Source: an uncultured Methanobrevibacter sp. (GTDB taxonomy: Archaea; Methanobacteriota; Methanobacteria; Methanobacteriales; Methanobacteriaceae). From it: a DNA stretch of 32,875 nt. Below are positions 7,995 to 14,937 of the stretch, in pieces; the first letter of the stretch is position 1, and each line of letters starts with the position of its first letter. A program made the position numbers and the translations under genes. The notes under the pieces were generated by a model. The model was given only the letters and a program-made list of their open reading frames with translations, was not told the DNA's origin and did not search any database. The stretch spans positions 1 to 32,875 of the forward strand of contig CAJGDA010000001.1 of NCBI GenBank assembly GCA_904501935.1. Direction: 5' to 3'.

Positions 7995-8576
7995 ATGAAA
8001 AAAAATATTGCTGAAATAATTAATATATCAAATGAAATCTATGATAATGGATTAGTATCAGGTAAAGCGGGAAACATCAGTAAACGAATAAAAGGCAGCA
8101 CTGGAGACATTGTTGCAATAACACCAACATTAAAGTCACTGTCAAATCTAAGCCAAGAAGATATCGTTTTAGTTGATATGGATGGAAATGCACTAACTAA
8201 AGGAAACCCATCATCAGAAGTGAATATGCATTTGGAAATCTATAAAAAAAGACCCGATGTAAATGCAATTGTACATACTCACTCAACTTATGCAACAGGT
8301 TTTGCCTTTTCCGATAAAAAGATTAAAAGACTGGAAGGATTCGGTCAAATCAAAAAACCATATTTATCAGAAATCAAGTATGAAAAGCCTGGAAGCGATG
8401 AACTTGCAAAAAGTGCTAGTGAAAGCATTGGCGATGAAGATGTGTTGATTCTAAAAAATCATGGTGTGATTTGCGTTAGTGACAATTTAAAAGAAGCTAA
8501 ATTACTTGCAGTTTTTGTAGAGGAAACTGCCAAAACCCAATTCATTACTCATTTACTAAACTCATTTGAAGAATGA
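7995..8576 (+). CDS. fucA: Class II aldolase, L-fuculose-1-phosphate aldolase-like
   Basis: This 193-aa class II aldolase/adducin domain protein has the expected pattern: SGKAGNISKR near the N-terminus, SSEVNMHLEIY with the catalytic Glu, the zinc ligands in VHTHSTYA, and a later zinc His in KNHGVIC. In methanogens the homologous enzyme (MJ1418 type) cleaves fuculose-1-phosphate to lactaldehyde and dihydroxyacetone phosphate, feeding lactate into coenzyme F420 synthesis. That role is inferred by family. An upstream ATG at 7980 overlaps the polB stop, but GAGGTC at 7982-7987 points to the ATG at 7995 with about 7 nt spacing, so that start is used. The stop lies one base from the stop of a convergent ribbon-helix-helix gene. 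Confidence 0.85.
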   Translation: MKKNIAEIINISNEIYDNGLVSGKAGNISKRIKGSTGDIVAITPTLKSLSNLSQEDIVLVDMDGNALTKGNPSSEVNMHLEIYKKRPDVNAIVHTHSTYATGFAFSDKKIKRLEGFGQIKKPYLSEIKYEKPGSDELAKSASESIGDEDVLILKNHGVICVSDNLKEAKLLAVFVEETAKTQFITHLLNSFEE

Positions 8577-8577
8577 T

Positions 8578-8745
8578 TTATTCTTCATCTGAAATAAAAT
8601 CGGCTTTATTTCTTTTTATCATTCCTTCTTCAATCATTTTAATGATTAATCCAGATAATGAAGTATCTTCATCAATTGCAATTTTCTTTAATTCTTTTTT
8701 TAGGTCCACTGGTAAATTTATTGTAGTTTTGCTTATATCTGACAT
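8578..8745 (-). CDS. Ribbon-helix-helix (CopG/Arc type) DNA-binding protein, 55 aa
   Basis: Reading the reverse strand gives a 55-residue protein, MSDISKTTINLPVDLKKELK onward, with the classic ribbon-helix-helix pattern. A short beta strand (KTTINLPVDL) comes first, then helix A (LKKELKKIAIDEDTS), then helix B (SLSGLIIKMIEEGMIK), and an acidic end. Such proteins dimerise and place the paired strands in the DNA major groove. No Shine-Dalgarno sequence precedes the ATG; an AT tract with TATA-like TTTATATTTA lies about 20-30 nt upstream, so the mRNA is probably leaderless. A 10-bp palindrome ATTATATAAT (8746-8755) touches the start codon and could be its own operator. Convergent with fucA (stops one base apart). 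No toxin partner is adjacent. Target genes are unknown. Confidence 0.85.
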   Translation of the reverse strand: MSDISKTTINLPVDLKKELKKIAIDEDTSLSGLIIKMIEEGMIKRNKADFISDEE

Positions 8746-8760
8746 ATTATATAATTACAT

Positions 8761-8776
8761 TTTATATAAATATAAA
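8761..8776 (-). promoter_or_regulatory. TATA-like tract for the ribbon-helix-helix gene
   Basis: TTTATATAAATATAAA on the plus strand reads TTTATATTTATATAAA leftward, ending 16 nt before the start codon. TATA centre-to-ATG distance of about 20-26 nt fits a leaderless transcript. Confidence 0.4.
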
Positions 8777-8883
8777 TTTTTCTACAATAGTATATTTACC
8801 AAAAACTATTTAAAGAATATAATAACATAAATATATTTTAATAGTTTTTAACTTATTTTTATAATTTATTTTGGAGGGGTATT

Positions 8884-9129
8884 ATGAGCAGTCAAATTGA
8901 TGAAGTATGCGAAATACTTGACTATATTGCAGATAATAACACTGTACCTCGTAATATTAGAGAGGCAGCTGGTGATTCCAGTAACTTATTAAAAGATGAA
9001 GAACAAGATCAATCAATCAAAATAAGTACCGTTTTAGGTAAATTAGATGAAATTAGTAACGATCCAAATATTCCTGTTCACGCTAGAACATTAATTTGGG
9101 AAGTTTTATCTAAATTAGAATCTATCTAA
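8884..9129 (+). CDS. UPF0147 family protein
   Basis: An 81-aa small helical protein matching the archaeal UPF0147 family: DEVCEILDYIADNNTVPRNI near the start and DEISNDPNIPVHARTLIWEV near the end, with full family length. The family has no assigned biochemical role. A very strong site, GGAGGGG (8873-8879), precedes the ATG by 4 nt, and the AT-rich leader carries TATA-like sequence around 8831-8840, so expression is probably high. A T-rich run follows the stop. It stands alone, convergent with cbiG. Confidence 0.93.
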   Translation: MSSQIDEVCEILDYIADNNTVPRNIREAAGDSSNLLKDEEQDQSIKISTVLGKLDEISNDPNIPVHARTLIWEVLSKLESI

Positions 9130-9149
9130 TTCTTTTTCTTTTTTTTATA
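9130..9149. terminator. T-rich terminator between convergent UPF0147 and cbiG
   Basis: The 20 nt between the two stop codons are almost all T (TTCTTTTTC then a T8 run) on the plus strand, the form of archaeal RNA polymerase terminators, for the rightward gene. No hairpin is needed or seen. Confidence 0.55.
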
Positions 9150-10163
9150 TTATTTTTCTACAGCGACAGCTATTGTAACGCCATCATAAGATGTTTTTTT
9201 ATAAATTAATTTTGAATCGAAACCTGCCATAATTAAGGCTGAAGGTTCACAAACACCATATATTCCGAATTTTGATTTTACAAACTCTGATTTTTGCACA
9301 TCATTGGATTCAAATAATTTCAATCTATCCAAATCAACGAAATTTACAGGAATATCTAATTTATCAGACAAATCAAGAATGCCTTGTTCATCCTTCTTAA
9401 TTTCTGCTGATGCTAACATGTTGATTCTTGATTTATGTATTTTCAAATCATTTATTGATTTAATTAATCCTTTATAAATTTTAATGCATTCCTTTCCACG
9501 TCTGCAGCCTATTCCAACAACTATTTTTCTTTCCTTTAAAATCAGCTTGTGACTGTCAAATTGAACATTAATTTCATCTTCACAAACATCTTTTGAATAA
9601 TGAATTGAAACATCTATTTCAAGTGTAACTTCATTCAAATATTCAAACAAATATTCAAAATTTTTATTGGGATTAAGTGTGAATGAAATTTCTTTCCCAT
9701 CAAGTATTGCCTTGTTGAAGAACAAAATTTCCTTTGGATTGTCAATTGACAAATAGAGGTCCTTTGCAATTACATCTATTCCCAATCTGTTATTGACATC
9801 TGTAGAAGTTGTAATGACTGGTATTGCATCAAGAAGACCAGCCACTTTTTGAGTTAATTTATTTGCACCACCCAAATGGCCTGATAATGTTGAAATGACA
9901 AAATTAGCATTATCATCAATGTTTAATATAGCAGGATCACTGACTTTTGATTCAATCAGTGGTGCAATAGATCTAATCAAAATTCCGGAAGCCATTATTG
10001 CAATAATCGCATCATATTCATAAAACAATATAGGGAAATATTTTTTAACATTCTTATGGTATAAATCCACTTTAATTATAGTTGAATCATTATCCAATTT
10101 TTCCTTTAAACTTAAAGCTAATTTTTGACCCTTGTCTGAAACGGAAATTATTGCAATTCTCAT
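9150..10163 (-). CDS. cbiG: Cobalt-precorrin-5A hydrolase CbiG
   Basis: CbiG opens the ring lactone of cobalt-precorrin-5A with loss of acetaldehyde in the anaerobic cobamide pathway. The 337-aa protein has the N-terminal CbiG domain with IMASGILIRSIAPLIESK and the signature STLSGHLGGANKLTQ. A central region follows, and then the C-terminal CobE/CbiG_C domain with VVGIGCRRGKECI and the ending GVCEPSALIMAG. Length is normal. The ATG overlaps the cbiB stop by 4 nt (10160-10163), so cbiB and cbiG are translationally coupled. Their promoter must lie left of the divergent DUF2299 gene. Confidence 0.94.
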   Translation of the reverse strand: MRIAIISVSDKGQKLALSLKEKLDNDSTIIKVDLYHKNVKKYFPILFYEYDAIIAIMASGILIRSIAPLIESKVSDPAILNIDDNANFVISTLSGHLGGANKLTQKVAGLLDAIPVITTSTDVNNRLGIDVIAKDLYLSIDNPKEILFFNKAILDGKEISFTLNPNKNFEYLFEYLNEVTLEIDVSIHYSKDVCEDEINVQFDSHKLILKERKIVVGIGCRRGKECIKIYKGLIKSINDLKIHKSRINMLASAEIKKDEQGILDLSDKLDIPVNFVDLDRLKLFESNDVQKSEFVKSKFGIYGVCEPSALIMAGFDSKLIYKKTSYDGVTIAVAVEK

Positions 10164-11197
10164 AATATCACATAAATTAATGTAAATAAAACAATGACAG
10201 TTATTGTAAATAAAATAATTGATAATTTTGATAACTTTACTGCTTTTGAAATATCATCTGCTATGATTTCTTTATTATCATCACCTAAAATATAGGTATC
10301 CTTTTTTATAAGCTGAATATTCAGTGCCCCTGCAGTTGATGCCATTGTATAGCCTGAGTTTGGAGAAGGACATTTTCGGGCATCTCTCATCATGACATTA
10401 AAACTGTTTTTACCGTCAAATTTCAACAGATATGCTGAAATAACAACATAGATTCCAGCAATTCTTGAAGGAACATAATTCAAGATATCGTCAATTTTTG
10501 CTGCAAAAAATCCAATATCCTTTAATTCATCAGTTTTATATCCAACCATTGCATCAAGCGTATTGAAAAGCCTGTAAAGCATTGGAATTAGCAGCAAGAA
10601 ATACAAATGATAATTAAATGGTTTATATAAAATAATCACACCAAAAATAAAATAATAAAATATCGGAGCCACATATGAATCAGTTATATTTTCAGTCAAG
10701 CTTTCAATTACAGCTGAAACAATAAAGCTTTCTGTCAATTCTTCAGTGTTTCTGCTTACAAGGTATGAAACAGATCTTCTGGCTTTATCAATGCTTTCAT
10801 TCAAATCGTTTTTCACATCTATTGCCGTTTGCAAAAGCATATTTACAGAATAAAAAGATGATAAAAGGATAGAAAACACAATAAATAACAATATGACATT
10901 AACTGAACATATTATATAGATAAATAACAATATCAGGCTTGAGGCTGCAGCACAACAAATTACAAGCAGTAAACCAGATATTTTGCTTTTTATATCAATG
11001 AACAATTTTTTAAAGAAATTAATTATTGAACCCATTATCACAACAGGATGGATTCTTCCTGGCATTTCACCGAAAATGACATCGATTGCAAGTGAAAACA
11101 GTAATGCCAATATGATAAATATGAATAATTTAAATGAAACTATATTATTAACATTTGTAAAAATAATTTCATTGATAAATTCATTATATTCAATCAT
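10160..11197 (-). CDS. cbiB: Adenosylcobinamide-phosphate synthase CbiB (CobD)
   Basis: CbiB attaches the aminopropanol linker to adenosylcobyrate at the membrane. The 345-aa sequence has several hydrophobic segments and the typical motifs: DVIFGEMPGRIHPVVIMGS near residue 40, SYLVSRNT..LTESFIVSAVIESLTENITDSYVAP around 145-180, and the C-terminal KCPSPNSGYTMASTAGALN. About 25 residues precede the first usual transmembrane segment, slightly longer than many homologues, so an internal start is possible. First gene of the cbiB-cbiG unit and divergent from the DUF2299 gene 64 nt away. Confidence 0.94.
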   Translation of the reverse strand: MIEYNEFINEIIFTNVNNIVSFKLFIFIILALLFSLAIDVIFGEMPGRIHPVVIMGSIINFFKKLFIDIKSKISGLLLVICCAAASSLILLFIYIICSVNVILLFIVFSILLSSFYSVNMLLQTAIDVKNDLNESIDKARRSVSYLVSRNTEELTESFIVSAVIESLTENITDSYVAPIFYYFIFGVIILYKPFNYHLYFLLLIPMLYRLFNTLDAMVGYKTDELKDIGFFAAKIDDILNYVPSRIAGIYVVISAYLLKFDGKNSFNVMMRDARKCPSPNSGYTMASTAGALNIQLIKKDTYILGDDNKEIIADDISKAVKLSKLSIILFTITVIVLFTLIYVIL

Positions 11198-11261
11198 AGT
11201 TTATAATATATATAATAAAAAAATAAATAATTTATTATAAATTTTAATCGATGATGATATA

Positions 11262-11744
11262 ATGATTTTACAAGATACAATTGAAAAATGGTTACTAGAC
11301 GAAGACATGTTGCGTGAGATGAAATATGATGAAAATGCTGATTTTCATTTCATTGTTGAATTTCCAAAAGATAACATTATGGATGTTGTAAAACCAAAAG
11401 GAAAAGATTGTATAGTTATAGCTTGTGCAACTATGGTTTCACCTGAACATAAGAATTTGATGATTCCAGCAGATTCAAGCGTTAAGAAAGATTTCATATT
11501 GGATTTGAATTTTGGATTGAATAGCTTTTTAATTGATTATGAGCTTAAGATTAATCAGGAAATTTTGCAGCAGTTCGTTATTTCTGATCAGATATTTGAA
11601 GACGGATTAACTAAAGATGCATTTATCAAAACATTGAAGAGGGTGTTTAAGTCTAAATTGCATTGCATCTGGTTAATTGATAAGAAGTTTGGTCGCCTCC
11701 ATTCTAATGTCAATGCTTCTAATGAGAATGACATGTTCATCTAG
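11262..11744 (+). CDS. DUF2299 family protein
   Basis: The 160-aa protein fits the archaeal DUF2299 family: it starts LQDTIEKWLLDEDMLR, continues with a strand-rich core (FHFIVEFPKDNIMDVVKPKGKDCIVIACAT), and ends in LHCIWLIDKKFGRL. The family is structurally reminiscent of small type III secretion-chaperone-like folds, but no role is established. It is the last gene before the origin and its stop codon is followed within about 10 nt by the first origin recognition box, so its transcription runs into the origin. Only a weak ribosome binding site (GATGATAT) precedes the ATG. Confidence 0.8.
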   Translation: MILQDTIEKWLLDEDMLREMKYDENADFHFIVEFPKDNIMDVVKPKGKDCIVIACATMVSPEHKNLMIPADSSVKKDFILDLNFGLNSFLIDYELKINQEILQQFVISDQIFEDGLTKDAFIKTLKRVFKSKLHCIWLIDKKFGRLHSNVNASNENDMFI

Positions 11745-11750
11745 AGAGGG

Positions 11751-11772
11751 AGAGGTGCATTTCAAGTATAAC
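11751..11772 (-). repeat. Origin recognition box 1 (extended)
   Basis: Minus strand reads GTTATACTTGAAA, 3 nt, ACCTCT. It has 11 of 13 matches to the mini-ORB plus the AYSYCT extension. The purine-rich run on the plus strand extends back to about 11744. Confidence 0.75.
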
Positions 11773-11798
11773 ACTTTGCGAAGGTATATTAAGAATGA

Positions 11799-11820
11799 AG
11801 GGATATATTTCAACTGTAAC
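11799..11820 (-). repeat. Origin recognition box 2 (extended, overlaps box 3)
   Basis: Minus strand reads GTTACAGTTGAAA, 3 nt, ATCCCT (11 of 13). It overlaps the oppositely oriented box 3 by 5 bp, forming the dyad TTTCAA-9-TTGAAA at 11808-11828. Its 3' part AATGAAGGGAT (11794-11804) is exactly inverted at box 4 (11906-11916). Confidence 0.65.
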
Positions 11821-11837
11821 ACTTGAAATTTATCTCT
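11816..11837 (+). repeat. Origin recognition box 3 (extended)
   Basis: GTAACACTTGAAA, 3 nt, ATCTCT. It has 11 of 13 mini-ORB matches with the extension intact. Confidence 0.75.
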
Positions 11838-11889
11838 GCTATTTTTTCTTTATTTTTTATTTAAATGAATTTTAGCTTGTTTTCCACTT

Positions 11890-11911
11890 TTTACACTTGA
11901 AGTCCATCCCT
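11890..11911 (+). repeat. Origin recognition box 4 (extended)
   Basis: TTTACACTTGAAG, 3 nt, ATCCCT (12 of 13). Confidence 0.85.
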
Positions 11912-11937
11912 TCATTTTCGGATTTTGGATGAAAATA

Positions 11938-11959
11938 TTTACACTTGAAACACATGTCT
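11938..11959 (+). repeat. Origin recognition box 5 (extended)
   Basis: Perfect TTTACACTTGAAA, 3 nt, ATGTCT, followed by a CTCTCTTT run. Confidence 0.88.
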
Positions 11960-12046
11960 CTCTCTTTGTTTAGAACCATGATAAATTTTTCAAAATTATG
12001 TAATTCAAGCCATTTGAGGCCGTATTTTTAATGTTTTACCTTATAA

Positions 12047-12059
12047 TTTACACTTGAAA
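12047..12059 (+). repeat. Origin recognition box 6 (mini form only)
   Basis: Perfect TTTACACTTGAAA without the AYSYCT extension. A degenerate copy, TTTATATTTGAAA, follows at 12067-12079. Confidence 0.85.
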
Positions 12060-12099
12060 TTATTATTTTATATTTGAAATAGTACAATTTCATATTTAA

Positions 12100-12330
12100 A
12101 ATTATATTGGATATAACTTAATATTTTTTAAATTATCAATATTTTTGAAGTTATTATCAATAAATAATAATTGTTATTTATTTTTACTTGATTAAAACGA
12201 TTTTAATCTATTTATTTTTTTACACTTTAGTCAATTTTATTAACTTTTTTCAAAATTGTAATAAAAACCTTTATTTATGATAGGATTTATAATAATAACA
12301 CTGGAAACTATACTTATAATTTTCATTAAA
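12100..12330. other. AT-rich duplex unwinding element with inverted repeats
   Basis: This segment between the last good ORB and orc1 is almost free of G and C. It contains two perfect inverted repeats: AATAAATAA/TTATTTATT (12159-12167 and 12174-12182) and GATTAAAA/TTTTAATC with a 3-nt centre (12190-12208). It also holds the orc1 promoter; TATA-like TTTATAAT lies at 12286-12293. The unwinding role is inferred from composition and position. Confidence 0.6.
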
Positions 12331-12346
12331 TTTTTAAGGTGGACAA

Positions 12347-13510
12347 ATGTCAAATATTTTTGAAGAATTGGAAAGTGAGGAATCAATTGCTCCAACTATA
12401 TTTAAGGATAAGCGTCCTTTAGATCATAGATGGTTGCCTGACAAGTTGGTTCACAGAGAAGACCAAATAAGGCAAATAGCCAAATATTGGGTTGATGTCT
12501 TAGGCGGTGTCACTCCGTCTAATGTTACCCTATATGGTAAAACCGGAACCGGAAAAACAGCCGCATCAAAATTTGCTCGTGAACAGCTTATCGATATTGC
12601 TCGTAAAAAGAATGTTTTTGTGAAAGTTGAATATGTCAGATGCACTGATTATACAACTGAATATCAGGTTATTGCCGAATTGTGTAACAGATTAGGACGT
12701 GATGTTCCAAATCGTGGTTGGACAAAAGGGGAAGTTGTTAATGCATTTAGAGAAATTTTCAGACCTGACGTTTTTGGTAGAAAATTGCATTTGATTGTTA
12801 TCCTAGATGAAATTGACATATTGCTCAATAAAGACGGCGATGGAATATTGTATACCCTTACAAGAACTGGCAATGTTTCTGTTTTATGTATCAGTAATTA
12901 TTTAGACTTTAAAAATTTAATTGATTCCAGAGTTAACAGTAGTTTAAACGATAAAGAAATAGTATTTCCACCTTATGGAGCAAATCAATTGTCTGATATA
13001 TTATCCGAGAGAGCAGAAGTATCATTTAATGAAAATGTATTGGAAGATGATGTTATTCCATTATGTTCAGCAATGGCTGCAAAAGAAGAAGGTGATGCAA
13101 GATATGCTCTTGATTTGCTTAAGAATGCCGGTGAATTAGCTTTTGATGAGGATTCAGATGTTGTTACAATTGATCATGTAAGAAGAGCAAAAGACAAAAT
13201 TGAACATAACAAGATTATTGAAATCATATCCACTTTGCCTCTCCAGCAGCAAAGGGTTTTAGAAGCCATCTTATATTTAACAAAACAAAAAGAAGAGATA
13301 TCTTCAGGTAAACTGTACGATGCCTATACGGATATATCAAAAAAAGACGCTGTTACCTATAGAAGAATTTTTGACTTTATTGGTGAGCTTGAAATGTTGG
13401 GAATCATATCTACAAACACAATTTCCCGTGGACGTGCTAAGGGAAGAACTAACATTATTAAGCTTCAATGTGATGAAACATTACTTGAAACAACTCTTTT
13501 CACTATTTAG
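12347..13510 (+). CDS. orc1: Replication initiator Orc1/Cdc6
   Basis: This AAA+ initiator binds origin recognition boxes and helps load MCM. The 387-aa protein shows Walker A GKTGTGKT (64-71), Walker B LIVILDEID (149-157), a sensor 1 strand (SVLCISN), sensor 2 GDARYALDLLKNAG (about 245-258), and a C-terminal winged helix (about 290-385; QQQRVLEAIL, YTDISKKDAVTYRRIFDFIGELEMLGII). The N-terminal FKDKRPLDHRWLPDKLVHRE is typical. AAGGTGG (12336-12342) stands 4 nt before the ATG. The upstream gene-free DNA carries its probable binding sites, so autoregulation through the origin is likely. The stop is nested in an 8-nt overlap with the pyrB stop (CTATTTAG). Confidence 0.96.
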   Translation: MSNIFEELESEESIAPTIFKDKRPLDHRWLPDKLVHREDQIRQIAKYWVDVLGGVTPSNVTLYGKTGTGKTAASKFAREQLIDIARKKNVFVKVEYVRCTDYTTEYQVIAELCNRLGRDVPNRGWTKGEVVNAFREIFRPDVFGRKLHLIVILDEIDILLNKDGDGILYTLTRTGNVSVLCISNYLDFKNLIDSRVNSSLNDKEIVFPPYGANQLSDILSERAEVSFNENVLEDDVIPLCSAMAAKEEGDARYALDLLKNAGELAFDEDSDVVTIDHVRRAKDKIEHNKIIEIISTLPLQQQRVLEAILYLTKQKEEISSGKLYDAYTDISKKDAVTYRRIFDFIGELEMLGIISTNTISRGRAKGRTNIIKLQCDETLLETTLFTI

Positions 13511-14450
13511 GGTTGTTTTTTATCAATGTTTTTAAAATAGCCATTCTCACAGGAACTGCATTAGCTGCTTGTGTGAAATATTTATTGTATATTGTGTTGT
13601 CAACATCGGCATCGATTTCATCGATTCTTGGCAATGGGTGCATGACAATTAAGTCTTTGCCCTCAAGCATTTTTTTGTTGATGATATATGCTCCTTTTAT
13701 TTTTTGATAGTCTTCAATATCAGCGAAACGCTCTTTTTGGATTCTGGTTACATATAATACATCAACATCATCTATAACCTCTTCAATACTGTTGACTTCT
13801 TCATATTCAACATTTGTTTTTGATATGTCGTGAAGTACTTCTTGAGGCATTCTGAGCTCTGGAGGAGATACCAGATAGATTTTGACATTATCAAACAATC
13901 CTAATGCGTTTGATAATGAGTGTACTGTACGACCGAATTTCAAGTCTCCAATCAATGCGATTTTCAGATTATCGATAGAACCTATCTCATTTTTAATGGT
14001 ATATAAATCGAGCAGTGTTTGTGTTGGGTGCTGTCCTGCACCATCTCCAGCATTGATAACAGGAACATCCACGATATCAGATATGAATTTAGATACTCCT
14101 TCAAGTTCATGTCTGATGACCAGTGCATCACTGTATCCTTCAAACATTTTTGCAGTATCTGCGATGCTTTCACCTTTGGATACTGAACTTGATCCGCTGT
14201 TTTCAAATCCAATACATTCTCCGCCCAGACGTTTCATTGCTGTTTCAAAAGAGATTTTTGTTCTTGTTGACGGTTCAAAAAACATCAATCCTAAAAGCTT
14301 TCCTTTCAATTCTTCGGACACTTCTTTGGATTTTGCAATGTTTTCTAATTTTGATGCTTCTTCTAAGAGATACTCGATGTCTTCTCTTTTAAAATCTTTT
14401 ATTGAAATTATGTCTTTTAACCTAAAAATTCTAATCAACCCTTTTTTCAA
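13503..14450 (-). CDS. pyrB: Aspartate carbamoyltransferase catalytic subunit
   Basis: PyrB joins carbamoyl phosphate and aspartate in pyrimidine synthesis. The 315-aa reading frame has the carbamoyl-phosphate site FFEPSTRTKISFE (STRT at 61-64), GDGAGQHPTQTLLDLYT, GDLKFGRTVHSL and HPLPRIDEID. All catalytic motifs are intact. Homologues usually begin near LKDIISIKDF, so the real start may be a few codons inside (for example TTG at 14438); the ATG at 14450 lacks a clear ribosome binding site. It overlaps the upstream flavodoxin gene by 20 nt and is the third gene of a hisG-flavodoxin-pyrB unit. The regulatory subunit pyrI is not present here. Confidence 0.95.
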   Translation of the reverse strand: MKKGLIRIFRLKDIISIKDFKREDIEYLLEEASKLENIAKSKEVSEELKGKLLGLMFFEPSTRTKISFETAMKRLGGECIGFENSGSSSVSKGESIADTAKMFEGYSDALVIRHELEGVSKFISDIVDVPVINAGDGAGQHPTQTLLDLYTIKNEIGSIDNLKIALIGDLKFGRTVHSLSNALGLFDNVKIYLVSPPELRMPQEVLHDISKTNVEYEEVNSIEEVIDDVDVLYVTRIQKERFADIEDYQKIKGAYIINKKMLEGKDLIVMHPLPRIDEIDADVDNTIYNKYFTQAANAVPVRMAILKTLIKNNPK

Positions 14451-14937
14451 TCATATTGTTAATGTATTCGGCAAATTTATCTATTTCATCAATGTTTAAA
14501 ACTGGTAGACTTTTACCATCTTTTTTGTATTCCTTAATCAAATTGTTTGTTTTTCTTTTTTCAATAAAATTTCCCTCGTCAGGATTTAGTTCATATCCAA
14601 AATTTGAGTTAAAGTTTGATTTATTGACCAGCTCTTCTGTAAATGTTTTGTTCAGTCTGTCTCTTGTATCGATACCCTCTTCACAGTTCATAACCAAAGC
14701 AATAGGCTTTTCTTTGAGTGTTTTCATGTTTCTTGAAATATATTGCTTTAGTGCATTTTGAACTTTACCGTTATATGCAGATCCAGCCAATATAATGAAA
14801 TTATATTTTAAAAGACATGCTGTTTTAGCTTTTTCTATAGGTATCAATTTAACATTGGCTTTAATTTTGTTGGATAACAATTTGCAAGCCTTTTTTGTTG
14901 ATTTACTTGAAGTGGAATATATTATTGCGATTTTCAT
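14431..14937 (-). CDS. Flavodoxin-domain protein (flavodoxin_5-like)
   Basis: This 168-aa protein opens with a flavodoxin-type phosphate-binding loop, IIYSTSSKSTKKACKLLS. It continues with FIILAGSAYNGKVQNALKQYI and a third strand IALVMNC, the pattern of the flavodoxin_5/HemG-like family that binds FMN. C-terminal residues about 110-168 are charged and helical. It overlaps hisG by 4 nt and pyrB by 20 nt, so it is translated within that operon. Electron transfer is the family role; partner and substrate are unknown. The tie to histidine or pyrimidine synthesis may be only positional. Confidence 0.8.
   Translation of the reverse strand: MKIAIIYSTSSKSTKKACKLLSNKIKANVKLIPIEKAKTACLLKYNFIILAGSAYNGKVQNALKQYISRNMKTLKEKPIALVMNCEEGIDTRDRLNKTFTEELVNKSNFNSNFGYELNPDEGNFIEKRKTNNLIKEYKKDGKSLPVLNIDEIDKFAEYINNMIEKRVD

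Larger units (their letters stand above)
11745..12346. other. oriC: Chromosomal replication origin (oriC)
   Basis: A 602-bp gene-free, AT-rich stretch lies directly upstream of orc1/cdc6. It holds three strong and several weaker copies of TTTACACTTGAAA, the 13-bp mini origin recognition box described for Methanothermobacter thermautotrophicus. Boxes at 11751-11772 and 11799-11820 point left; boxes at 11816-11837, 11890-11911, 11938-11959 and 12047-12059 point right. From about 12060 to 12330 the DNA becomes extremely AT-rich with inverted repeats, the expected unwinding element. Origin plus linked initiator gene is the usual archaeal arrangement. Confidence is high although activity cannot be read from sequence. 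Confidence 0.92.

Noticed and set aside
8573..8830. Rightward frame after fucA
   Set aside because: It overlaps the convincing leftward ribbon-helix-helix gene, has low-complexity composition and no ribosome binding site.
12067..12307. Further ORB-like sequences at 12067 (11/13), 12219 and 12295 (10/13 each)
   Set aside because: Mismatches fall in the core and no extension follows; in AT-rich DNA such matches are expected by chance. The 12067 copy may be a decayed box.
13882..14499. Long rightward frame of about 205 codons opposite pyrB
   Set aside because: It lies antisense to a certain pyrB gene, and its Ser/Pro/Phe-rich content is what the antisense of such a gene gives.
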